A stretch of 19,037 nt of DNA from Mageeibacillus sp. UBA3708 (GTDB taxonomy: Bacteria; Bacillota; Clostridia; Saccharofermentanales; Saccharofermentanaceae), in assembly GCA_002371375.1 (NCBI GenBank), contig DFIB01000076.1, positions 1 through 19,037 of the forward strand. Direction: 5' to 3'. The notes beneath the pieces are model-generated. The model did not search any database. It worked only from the letters and a program-made list of their open reading frames with translations, and had not been told where the DNA came from. The position numbers and the translations under genes were made by a program. Positions 6,881 to 14,049 of the stretch are shown in pieces. The stretch's first letter is position 1; the number at the start of each line of letters is the position of its first letter.

Positions 6881-7597
6881 TCATCCTTTCATTGCGTTAT
6901 ACGCGATCTCTGCCGCGCTAATATCCATATTACATTTCAGCTTATAAAACTTTACGCTTTTGGTCAATTCATCAATGAGTTCCAATGTCCTGACGAAAGC
7001 CTTCCTGTCAGCCGGTCTGTAAATCTGCTGCAGCAAAACCGGATACACACGATCTTTGTCGATCTCTTCTATCACGTTATCAGCTCCACGTTCCAGAACA
7101 CATATTGCCTTGAGAGGAACACTTATGTTATTGCCGAGTCTGTGTTTGCCGTTGTAAGGTGTCCCGTGAACTATTGCTGCGCCGTCTTTGATATTTACAA
7201 GGGGCTTATCGTCGTTGACCATGACAGCTCTGTCTCCAAGAAGTTTGCGCCAGAGCGATGAATGAGTTGATTTGCCGGTACCGCTCTTTGCCGTGAACAT
7301 ATATGAGGCACCATCAACCGCCACAACAGAACCATGCATGAGAAACGTATTATAGAAGGGCATTTTCTCGGCTATCTGACGGTATACGGCAAGTTCTTCA
7401 AGATACTTGTCTCTATATAAGGTGGATCCGTCCGATCGTGATCTCTCGAATTCAATCTCATCTCTGCCGGTTACCACCTCAATGTCGGCAACATCTGTGT
7501 CATTTATGCGGTAGTCTTTACAATACTCATGTACATCCTCATATATTGAACTGACCTTTATGATCCTATCACCAATTCTGTAATAGCCGGTATACAT
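6881..7597 (-). CDS. HPr kinase-like P-loop protein
   Basis: The 238-aa protein has the HprK/PEPCK-like nucleotide fold: HGS at 88-90, a P-loop AKSGTGKST at 103-111, and VNDDKPLV at 127-134 with the paired aspartates of this fold. It lacks the N-terminal DRTGG-type domain of true HPr kinase. Short HprK-like proteins are known in lasso-peptide clusters, where some phosphorylate the precursor peptide; no lasso cyclase is present here. Peptide phosphorylation is therefore possible but unproven. The gene lies 24 bp after the radical SAM stop and 6 bp before the PqqD-like gene. Annotation as PEP carboxykinase would be misleading because the protein is too short. Confidence 0.8.
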   Translation of the reverse strand: MYTGYYRIGDRIIKVSSIYEDVHEYCKDYRINDTDVADIEVVTGRDEIEFERSRSDGSTLYRDKYLEELAVYRQIAEKMPFYNTFLMHGSVVAVDGASYMFTAKSGTGKSTHSSLWRKLLGDRAVMVNDDKPLVNIKDGAAIVHGTPYNGKHRLGNNISVPLKAICVLERGADNVIEEIDKDRVYPVLLQQIYRPADRKAFVRTLELIDELTKSVKFYKLKCNMDISAAEIAYNAMKG

Positions 7598-7621
7598 CTG
7601 TCACGCTCCTACGGTCACTCA

Positions 7622-9010
7622 TCAGCACGGATCATCTTCGTTCTGTCCGTCATCTTCATCATCTGTCTTGACGTCACTTATCTTCAGATGTTCAAGTTCA
7701 TATACTGTATCAATTACCTTACACTCATAACACCAATCGTTGGTTACAGGACAAACTGATTTCCTTGTAGCAGTACATTCGGGCAGGAAGCAGCATTTAC
7801 TGCACTTATCATCAAGATATACGCCTTTCCTGAGCTTCTCATAGAGTTCCTTATCAGTCACACCGTCAACCACATTACCCCAGTTATGGCCGGCCGGCAG
7901 ATTCTCACAATTGGTGAATGAACCGTCAGGCATTATTATCACGGCACTGTCCATAGCATCATAGAAGCAATAGTTATATCTCATCCCGCCTCTTGGAATA
8001 CGGGCGTCGATCAGCTTATCCTTGGGTGTTCCCGCCACAAGATCGTACAGATCCATTATCGACTGGTGAAGCGTAGTAATCGAATCCAGCTTCATCTCCT
8101 GGTGCAAAGGAGCAAGGTACATACGGACATTCTCATACTTGCCGAATCTCTCATATGCATCATCAAAAAACTCTTCCGCACCGCTGATGTTACTTCTGTC
8201 GAGATTGCATCTCATTACCACCCGGACTCCGCTGTCCGCAAGCCTTGCAATGTTATCCATAACAACGTCATAGGTAAATCTCTTATCAGGATATGCTTTG
8301 CGCAGTTCATAATCGGCTCTCTTGCCGTCGACCGATACCTGCGCCTTATTAAGATGCCAGACATTGACGGCCTCTTCCACCATTTCAGCACTAATAAGAC
8401 TGCCGTTCGTTACGATGGCCGAAGCAAACTCCACTCCTTTGGAAGTGAGCCGGTTACATATATATGATATTATGTCACTCGCAACTGTCGGTTCTCCTCC
8501 GAACCACTCAAGTCTGATCTTGCCGTCAGTTTTTGTCTTAATGATATAGTCCACGACCCTGTCTGCTGTCTCATATGTCATCGTCTCCGGAACAAAGCCA
8601 TATTCAAAACAGTAGGCACACCTGGCATTGCAGGCAGTGGTGGGAAGGATCGTATACTTGCTGAATCCCCTGTTCTTACCTGTCCTCATGATCCTGAGTA
8701 TCGCCAATATATCGTTATAGTGATCCTTCTCAACGTAATTCTCACTGACTATGTACCTCTTATTCAGAAGCACATCAAATCCCATACTGCAGATCTTATC
8801 TGCAGGCTGAAGGCTATCCTTGAGCGATAAAAGAAGATCGTACTCTTTCTGTGTAAGTTCTATCACTTCACCCGTTATCGTATGCTTGGCAAAGCGCTTT
8901 TTACCGTTATCATGAAGGAAAACAAATCCTGACAGACGGCACATGCCTTCAACGTGCTTTTTGCTTATGACCTTCTCCAAATTTGCCATGCCGGGTCTTA
9001 AGATCATCAT
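7622..9010 (-). CDS. radical SAM/SPASM peptide maturase
   Basis: The 462-aa enzyme has C127-x3-C131-x2-C134 for the SAM-binding iron-sulfur cluster, GGEP at 171-174, and a SPASM domain with C348, G-x4-C368, C403-x2-C406-x5-C412, C420 and C427-x2-C430 for extra clusters. The first ~110 residues form a separate domain that may help bind a leader peptide. Such enzymes make thioether or other crosslinks in peptides, or mature sulfatases; the PqqD-like neighbour favours a peptide. The reaction type cannot be read from the sequence. The last ~18 residues are very acidic and end in cysteine. ATG 9010 overlaps the yvcK stop by 4 bp, with GGGAAGAG upstream. Confidence 0.9.
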   Translation of the reverse strand: MMILRPGMANLEKVISKKHVEGMCRLSGFVFLHDNGKKRFAKHTITGEVIELTQKEYDLLLSLKDSLQPADKICSMGFDVLLNKRYIVSENYVEKDHYNDILAILRIMRTGKNRGFSKYTILPTTACNARCAYCFEYGFVPETMTYETADRVVDYIIKTKTDGKIRLEWFGGEPTVASDIISYICNRLTSKGVEFASAIVTNGSLISAEMVEEAVNVWHLNKAQVSVDGKRADYELRKAYPDKRFTYDVVMDNIARLADSGVRVVMRCNLDRSNISGAEEFFDDAYERFGKYENVRMYLAPLHQEMKLDSITTLHQSIMDLYDLVAGTPKDKLIDARIPRGGMRYNYCFYDAMDSAVIIMPDGSFTNCENLPAGHNWGNVVDGVTDKELYEKLRKGVYLDDKCSKCCFLPECTATRKSVCPVTNDWCYECKVIDTVYELEHLKISDVKTDDEDDGQNEDDPC

Positions 9011-9966
9011 TTGCGTTTCTCTTCCCTCTCCATGATATATGAGAATATAAGGTAAGCAGTCTTGAGGGAATCGTGCCTTATCTTATCCTCTTCGATCGAG
9101 AAAATATCTCCCGTAATCACTTCAACACCGGTACTGTCGATTCCGTCGAGACTGACTACCGTCTTATTCTCCGTATCGAGATACCTCTTACGGATCCTCG
9201 GATCCACATCACCGCTGTTTGCAACGACCACATCGATCCTGCGGCCGTCGAGGTATGAATTGAGGACGTCAAGATGGTCTGCAACACTGTATCCGTCAGT
9301 CTCTCCGGGCTGTGTCACCAGATTGGATACATACATCAACGGGGCATCGGCCTCCCTGATTGCTTCAACCATCTCATCTGCAAGCAGGTGCGGAAGGATG
9401 CTTGTATACAGACTTCCGGGACTGAATATGATCAGGTCTGCCTCTTTGATCTTCTGCTTTATCTCATCACTTATGTGTACCGGCTTATCATAATGGAGAC
9501 GTCCGATGTTCCTGATGTTAAGACTCACGTCCTCCTCACCGAAAAACTCGTCCTTTCCTCTCTTCGTCTCGCCGACAAGCTCCACCTTGTCTTCGGTGAG
9601 CGGCAACACTGTACCTTTGACCTTGAGGATCTTTGCCATGTACTTGGCCGCCTCAGTAAGGCTGCCCCTAGTATCTATCAGTGCCGCAAGCATTATATTC
9701 CTGACCGGGTGATTATAGAGCGTTCCCTCCTTGGAGAACCTGTATCTCAGAAGATCGACGAAAGCCTTATCCACATTGGCCATCGACAGCAATACTTTGC
9801 CAATGTCACCGACCGCCGGGATATCGAGTTCTTCTTTAAGCACACCGGTACTGCTACCGTTATCGCTTACCGCAACTACGGTAGTAACATCTATGGGAAA
9901 GAGCTTAAGCCCGGACAAAAGATTCGAGATGCCCGTTCCCCCACCGAAAACGACAACCTGACTCAT
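9007..9966 (-). CDS. yvcK: YvcK/CofD-like gluconeogenesis factor
   Basis: The 319-aa cytosolic protein matches YvcK: GGGTG at 8-12, SDNGSSTG at 34-41, GDIG near 53, HPVRNIMLAAL and FSPGSLYTSILPHLL. In Bacillus subtilis YvcK binds UDP-sugars and is needed for growth on gluconeogenic carbon sources and for proper cell-wall synthesis. It usually sits between rapZ and whiA; here neither is present and the stop codon overlaps the start of the radical SAM gene. GGAGG lies 12 bp before the ATG, slightly far. A TATAAT box (10007-10002, minus strand) probably drives this gene and the whole operon behind it. Confidence 0.9.
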   Translation of the reverse strand: MSQVVVFGGGTGISNLLSGLKLFPIDVTTVVAVSDNGSSTGVLKEELDIPAVGDIGKVLLSMANVDKAFVDLLRYRFSKEGTLYNHPVRNIMLAALIDTRGSLTEAAKYMAKILKVKGTVLPLTEDKVELVGETKRGKDEFFGEEDVSLNIRNIGRLHYDKPVHISDEIKQKIKEADLIIFSPGSLYTSILPHLLADEMVEAIREADAPLMYVSNLVTQPGETDGYSVADHLDVLNSYLDGRRIDVVVANSGDVDPRIRKRYLDTENKTVVSLDGIDSTGVEVITGDIFSIEEDKIRHDSLKTAYLIFSYIMEREEKRK

Positions 9967-10001
9967 AATCGCAAACGACCTCCAATATTTCTAGGCTCTA
10001 T

Positions 10002-10007
10002 ATTATA
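10002..10007 (-). promoter_or_regulatory. -10 box of the yvcK-led operon
   Basis: TATAAT on the minus strand lies 35 bp before the yvcK ATG. No convincing -35 is seen 16-18 bp upstream, so the promoter may need an activator or be an extended type. It is the only good -10 before the seven-gene run. Confidence 0.4.
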
Positions 10008-10078
10008 TCAAGAAAAAGTTGTTTATAAAACCAAACAGTGATAGCATTAATCTATATCAGTGAGCGGAGGATGATTCC

Positions 10079-10414
10079 ATGAATAATCATGACTATGATA
10101 CATACACCGAACCTAAGTACAACAGATTGTTTGCAGTACTCGCCTACTTCGGAGTTCTGTGGATACTCGGTCTTGTGATCCATCCCGAAGCTGATGATCC
10201 TTTTGTAAAGGGGCATGTCAACAATGCGATAATCCTCACGATCCTGCAGACGCTCATGCCTTTTATCAATCTGATACCCATTCTCGGATGGCTTATCTAT
10301 ATCCTCTGGTGGATAGCTTTCATTGTCTTCTGGCTCGTATGCGTGATCATCGCCATCACGGGATCGTCTTTCGATATTCCGTTCCTTGGAGAGAAGTTCA
10401 GGTTTGCCAGATAA
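10079..10414 (+). CDS. DUF4870/Tic20-like small membrane protein
   Basis: The 111-aa protein has three hydrophobic segments at about residues 16-34, 50-72 and 73-95. The first loop carries HPEADDPFVKGHVNNAI, the pattern seen in DUF4870-type proteins, where a (K/R)-x-H-x-x-(N/Q)-(A/G) motif lies between helices. No function is known for such small proteins. GGAGG at 10066-10070 fixes the ATG at 10079. A weak promoter, TTGTTT-17-TAGCAT (10019-10047), precedes it. It is transcribed away from yvcK and towards the esterase gene, with 26 bp between the two stop codons and no clear terminator. Confidence 0.75.
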   Translation: MNNHDYDTYTEPKYNRLFAVLAYFGVLWILGLVIHPEADDPFVKGHVNNAIILTILQTLMPFINLIPILGWLIYILWWIAFIVFWLVCVIIAITGSSFDIPFLGEKFRFAR

Positions 10415-10440
10415 ACGCATTCCTTCAGTTCCTAAGCTAC

Positions 10441-11865
10441 TTATATTTTCTTTTGTGCATATTCCAGGAGCAATTCATGAACATATTGAAAGTGATGACT
10501 GTTGTATCCCTTCACCTTATATGAAGCCACCCCATGCGCATCAAGTCTCTCACACAAGTGACGGACTCCCTCCGTAGTGGAATCATTATCGCCATAGTAT
10601 TCATCATAATCCTCGTCCTCTGCATCTCCATATGCAATAAACAACCAACCGTTGTACGTATTATTTCTATCAAAGAACCCGTATTCATTCTTATACTGCT
10701 CATAATCACTGACATCCGTAAAATAAGGTGTCCAAAAGGCGGGGCTGGCAATGACATATTCAGTAAACGGTCTATTCTCATAACGGTCATAATTAAATGC
10801 CGCATAGTGTGCAAAAACACCACCCTGAGAGTGCCCGAACAGTGTTGAAGCACTGTAATCAATCCGGTATTGCCCGCCAAGATAGGGCATCATGTTATCC
10901 GTAATAAAATCAAGGAATTCCTTTTTGTGATTGCAGAATATATTACCTCTTATCTCATTGTCCCATCCGTCAACATCATACTCAAATCCTATAGTGATCA
11001 GGTACTGAGGTTCCGCTTTTCCCTGAACCATAGAATCATATAGCGAAGTCACATCATCAAATCTCCACACGGCATCTGTCATTACAAGTGCGGGATATTG
11101 TTTACTGCTGTCATATGAAGGCGGCGTAGTCACATGCACTACAAAACCCAAATCAAGTTCTTCATCATACAAATGATACTCGTAAATGCTGTCTTTTATT
11201 GCTTCTACTGCGGCATCGTCCATTTCCCAGTAGTAACTCTCCTCATTCTGCATCCCTCTCAGATAGTAGAACTCCAAGTATTCATCGAGAAGCGTAGTAT
11301 CAATCTCAACTGTCCTGCCTTCTATCACTGCATCGTACAGTTTGATCAAACAATCATATTCCTCATCGGCAGGATCCTTCGGATATCCGTTTGCAATAAT
11401 ATCATCATACTTTACCCTGAGCTTTACCTTCAGTTCATCATAATTATTGAATGATAATTCTTCGCCGGATGTATCACCTGTCTGCTGATCCATATTCATG
11501 AAAATCACAGTACCCGGTCCTCCGTCATAACCTGCCGGCGGAAGCGCATTAAACACAGGTTTCCCGTAAACGACCGCACCAATTCCCGGCACCAGGCATA
11601 CCTCATCCTTAAGGCTCGTGAACTTCTCATCATCCTCAACTTCGCTGTTCATTTTGCTCTCCCACGGATGATCAAGGAGCATAAGATCAGTCTGCGACGC
11701 TCTTTGCAGTTCAGTTTGAGTCATATGGTTTGTGAGAAGCGTAAGCTGTTCGCCGTCCGCACCTGTCACATCGGTTTGGGGCGTAGTCGAGCATGAAGCT
11801 ATCAATAATATTGCGCTCATCAACATTCCAATAATACGTTTGTTCATTTTGTTATTCTCAGACAT
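10441..11865 (-). CDS. lipoprotein esterase, alpha/beta-hydrolase (esterase D/Fes-like)
   Basis: The 474-aa product starts with a lipoprotein signal ending LIASC (C25), so it should be anchored outside the cell membrane. A ~200-residue N-terminal region of unknown fold is followed by an esterase D/Fes-like hydrolase domain: nucleophile elbow GHSQGG with S346, FIAYGDAEDEDYDEYYG with likely acid residues at 414-420, and a C-terminal SHHFQY with the probable catalytic histidine (457 or 458). The substrate is unknown; feruloyl or acetyl esters of plant polymers or siderophore esters fit the family. The start is uncertain: ATG 11865 or ATG 11847 (MNKR), neither with a strong Shine-Dalgarno. It follows the XRE gene by 17 bp. 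Confidence 0.8.
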   Translation of the reverse strand: MSENNKMNKRIIGMLMSAILLIASCSTTPQTDVTGADGEQLTLLTNHMTQTELQRASQTDLMLLDHPWESKMNSEVEDDEKFTSLKDEVCLVPGIGAVVYGKPVFNALPPAGYDGGPGTVIFMNMDQQTGDTSGEELSFNNYDELKVKLRVKYDDIIANGYPKDPADEEYDCLIKLYDAVIEGRTVEIDTTLLDEYLEFYYLRGMQNEESYYWEMDDAAVEAIKDSIYEYHLYDEELDLGFVVHVTTPPSYDSSKQYPALVMTDAVWRFDDVTSLYDSMVQGKAEPQYLITIGFEYDVDGWDNEIRGNIFCNHKKEFLDFITDNMMPYLGGQYRIDYSASTLFGHSQGGVFAHYAAFNYDRYENRPFTEYVIASPAFWTPYFTDVSDYEQYKNEYGFFDRNNTYNGWLFIAYGDAEDEDYDEYYGDNDSTTEGVRHLCERLDAHGVASYKVKGYNSHHFQYVHELLLEYAQKKI

Positions 11866-11882
11866 TGGTATCTGTGTTCACC

Positions 11883-12461
11883 TTATCCGCCGAAGGAATG
11901 CCGGACCTTCCTGTATTTGTATGAGCCTATTACAAATCCCCTTGGATCGACTTTTTCCGCAAGTTCCGATGTCTTTATGAAGTCTTTTGTGATCTTTACG
12001 AGATACTGTTTCCCGCTCTTCTCAACCAGATAGCATTCCGGATTCTCTTTAGCATAATCGAGTCCCTGAACTACTCCCGGGGCAACGAGGAAATCAATGA
12101 TGGCTTCGCCTCTCGACATCTTCTTAGTTCTTATCAGAGGATAGATCATGTCGGCGTCAGCAAACTTTGCAAGGCAAACGGCATCCTGTTTATTCCTGCA
12201 CCTGCCTGTCTTCTCGTAATCAGCCAGGTTGACCGGTTCAGTCATCTCGCCAAATTCGGGAGACTCACCGTCATCCAGAAGGTGGTCAATACTGACGTTC
12301 AGTAGTTTTGACATAACCTTCAGGTTGCCTATATCGGGGATTCCCTTGTCTGTCTCCCACTTTGCCACCGCCGATCTTGATACGTTCATCTTCTCGGCAA
12401 ACTGTTCCTGTGAAAGGCCGGCCTTTTTCCTTGCTTCTTTTATCTTCTCACCTATAGTCAT
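11883..12461 (-). CDS. XRE-family transcriptional regulator
   Basis: The 192-aa protein opens with a classic lambda-repressor-type helix-turn-helix (residues 2-58; EARKKAGLSQEQFAEKMNVS, then AVAKWETDKGIPD and LLNVSIDHLL). The C-terminal ~130 residues form an unrecognised domain that probably senses a signal or binds a partner. The open frame extends upstream to 12545, but ATG 12461 is chosen. It has GGGAG 7 bp before it, opens with the standard MTIGEKIKEAR, and overlaps the CPBP stop by 4 bp. It likely controls this operon; repeats upstream of the lipoprotein gene are candidate sites. Confidence 0.85.
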   Translation of the reverse strand: MTIGEKIKEARKKAGLSQEQFAEKMNVSRSAVAKWETDKGIPDIGNLKVMSKLLNVSIDHLLDDGESPEFGEMTEPVNLADYEKTGRCRNKQDAVCLAKFADADMIYPLIRTKKMSRGEAIIDFLVAPGVVQGLDYAKENPECYLVEKSGKQYLVKITKDFIKTSELAEKVDPRGFVIGSYKYRKVRHSFGG

Positions 12462-13294
12462 ACATTCACTCCCAATACAAACACCCATACTGCCATTCCG
12501 ACACAGATAACAGTATACAACACCATCGGCACATTGATAAACCATTCTTTCGGGATGGGGATTCGCGGAAGTCTCTTTCTGTTTTTTATGATGAGCATAG
12601 CCAGAATAACTGCCGATACAATTCCCAGCCCCGTTTCTATCAACCGGCCGTATCCGCCATAGACCGGTAAATGCGGCAGCAGCACGGATAACGCGTTATT
12701 TGCGAAATGAAGGAGCATAGTGACCCATATTCTCCCTGTCTTCTCGTAAATATAACAGAAGATCATACCCATTCCGAAAGCAAATATTCCCTGAAGGAAA
12801 TTCTGGTGCATCAGTCCGAAACATACCGATGACAGCAACGATGCCGGCCAAAAACCCTTTTTCTTTGTCAGTCCGAAGATGACTTTACGGAAGGCGAATT
12901 CCTCCATAACCGCCGGCATAACCGCTATGAAAAACAGGCCAAACCCTACAGGGATTACCTCGCCATCGGAAGGAACTGACAGCTTATTAGAAGTAGCTGT
13001 ATCTATGGCAGAGATAACCAGATTCCACATGACGGTCACCGCAAAGCCTCCAAGAATGACCTTAAGATCGACCTTCGTCACGCAGGTTCTCGCAAATTCC
13101 TTGCGTCTTTTAAGGTAGAATATTCCGAAGATAACAACATTTGCCAGCAAACTGCCGATGCATGAGCCGATGATCGTCGCCCTACTGCCGACGTCCGTGA
13201 TAATTCCTATGAATGCCGTCACAAAGACAGCGCTCTGAAAGAATAGTTGTCCGAGAAGAAGGAGCCAGCCTATCTTTTTAACATCTTTTTCCAT
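12458..13294 (-). CDS. CPBP-family intramembrane metalloprotease
   Basis: The 278-aa membrane protein has about eight hydrophobic segments and all three CPBP motifs: EEFAFR (131-136), FGLMH with H163, and HFANN with H196 and N200. The family (also called Abi) includes the CAAX protease Rce1 and bacteriocin-immunity proteins. The active-site residues are intact, so a working membrane protease is likely. Substrates cannot be named. It starts on the last base of the lipoprotein stop codon (TAATG) and its own stop overlaps the XRE start, so the three are translationally coupled. An immunity or signal-processing role is possible but unsupported here beyond gene order. Confidence 0.85.
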   Translation of the reverse strand: MEKDVKKIGWLLLLGQLFFQSAVFVTAFIGIITDVGSRATIIGSCIGSLLANVVIFGIFYLKRRKEFARTCVTKVDLKVILGGFAVTVMWNLVISAIDTATSNKLSVPSDGEVIPVGFGLFFIAVMPAVMEEFAFRKVIFGLTKKKGFWPASLLSSVCFGLMHQNFLQGIFAFGMGMIFCYIYEKTGRIWVTMLLHFANNALSVLLPHLPVYGGYGRLIETGLGIVSAVILAMLIIKNRKRLPRIPIPKEWFINVPMVLYTVICVGMAVWVFVLGVNV

Positions 13295-13818
13295 TACTGT
13301 TCCTCCAGACCATACATCCTTATTGCTTCTTCAAGAAGCAGGCCGAGTTTTGTGTTCTTATCTTCTTCGAGCATCCAATCGCCTGACTCCTCAGCCAACA
13401 AACCATCAACACCATAGACAGCCGAATAAGCACTCTTCATCTCATTGTCAATGAGTGAGACAGTTATCATCGGATCGGAATAGAACTTGCCATTATCATT
13501 GAGTTTCTCGGTCTTACCGTAGGAGATCATTAGCTGATATGGGACTTCCTTAAACCCGTTGATTGATTGTGAATCATAATTGACTATGCTGACACACCCT
13601 GATTCTTCCTCTTCTTCCTCATAATCCGGATCAAGATAATATGTCTTCCCGAAATCATACTTTTTAAGTGCGGCATTCACCCTGTCCCAGTTACAATTTA
13701 CAGTTACCTGCTCCGTCACGGTGGTTTCCGTCTTAGCAGAACATCCGGCAGCTGCCGATACCCCGAGACTCATTATGATGATAAGACCTGCGATGATTTT
13801 CTTAATCTTCCTGTTCAT
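13294..13818 (-). CDS. small lipoprotein, function unknown
   Basis: The 174-aa product has a basic N-terminus, a hydrophobic core and the lipobox AAGC (C26), so it is predicted to be a membrane-anchored outer-surface lipoprotein. The mature part is acidic, with a run of glutamates (EEEEEE) around residues 67-72, and no family is recognised. AAAGGAAG lies 8 bp before the ATG at 13818. It is the first gene of the four-gene operon with CPBP, XRE and esterase. The pairing with a membrane protease hints that it could be a sensor, a substrate or a partner; this is inference only. Confidence 0.75.
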   Translation of the reverse strand: MNRKIKKIIAGLIIIMSLGVSAAAGCSAKTETTVTEQVTVNCNWDRVNAALKKYDFGKTYYLDPDYEEEEEESGCVSIVNYDSQSINGFKEVPYQLMISYGKTEKLNDNGKFYSDPMITVSLIDNEMKSAYSAVYGVDGLLAEESGDWMLEEDKNTKLGLLLEEAIRMYGLEEQ

Positions 13819-13837
13819 TATTGATACTTCCTTTCTG

Positions 13838-13866
13838 TTTGACCGGGCTTACACTGCCCTTTGACC
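13838..13866. promoter_or_regulatory. direct repeats TTTGACC x2 around a GGGC/GCCC inverted repeat
   Basis: TTTGACC occurs at 13838-13844 and 13860-13866 (22 bp, about two helical turns apart), with GGGC-N7-GCCC between them. It is 20-48 bp upstream of the lipoprotein ATG, where a repressor or activator of that operon would bind. The XRE protein is a candidate ligand (inference). Confidence 0.35.
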
Positions 13867-13908
13867 CTATCATGCTTCAAAGGTGTGTCCAAATGCCATA
13901 CACTGCCT

Positions 13909-13944
13909 GTGACACGGGTGTTACGCTCCGTGACACACCCGGGT
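13909..13944. promoter_or_regulatory. operator-like repeats GTGACAC in the divergent spacer
   Basis: GTGACAC recurs at 13909 and 13930 (21 bp apart). The first copy forms an imperfect palindrome with GTGTTAC (13918-13924). CGGGTGT (13915-13921) can also pair with ACACCCG (13935-13941). The 231-bp spacer between the lipoprotein operon and the surface-protein gene holds these repeats and little else. Confidence 0.35.
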
Positions 13945-14049
13945 TTTCTGCATTGCTTTTTTGATGAATATGTAGAAAAAAGATTTCTTTGGTTACGGTA
14001 TTAATTTACTATGGTAAAATTAATAATTATTTATGTGGAGGCAGTTTTT

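Noticed and set aside
6614..7597. Lasso-peptide cluster
   Set aside because: PqqD-like and HprK-like proteins fit, but no cyclase, no transglutaminase-like protease and no precursor are present.
9274..10041. 255-codon plus-strand frame opposite yvcK
   Set aside because: It is a shadow of the conserved YvcK reading frame, with Cys/His-rich low-quality translation and no start signal.
12462..12545. Longer start for the XRE regulator
   Set aside because: The extra 28 residues lie inside the CPBP gene and are not HTH-like; ATG 12461 has a Shine-Dalgarno and the standard 4-bp overlap.
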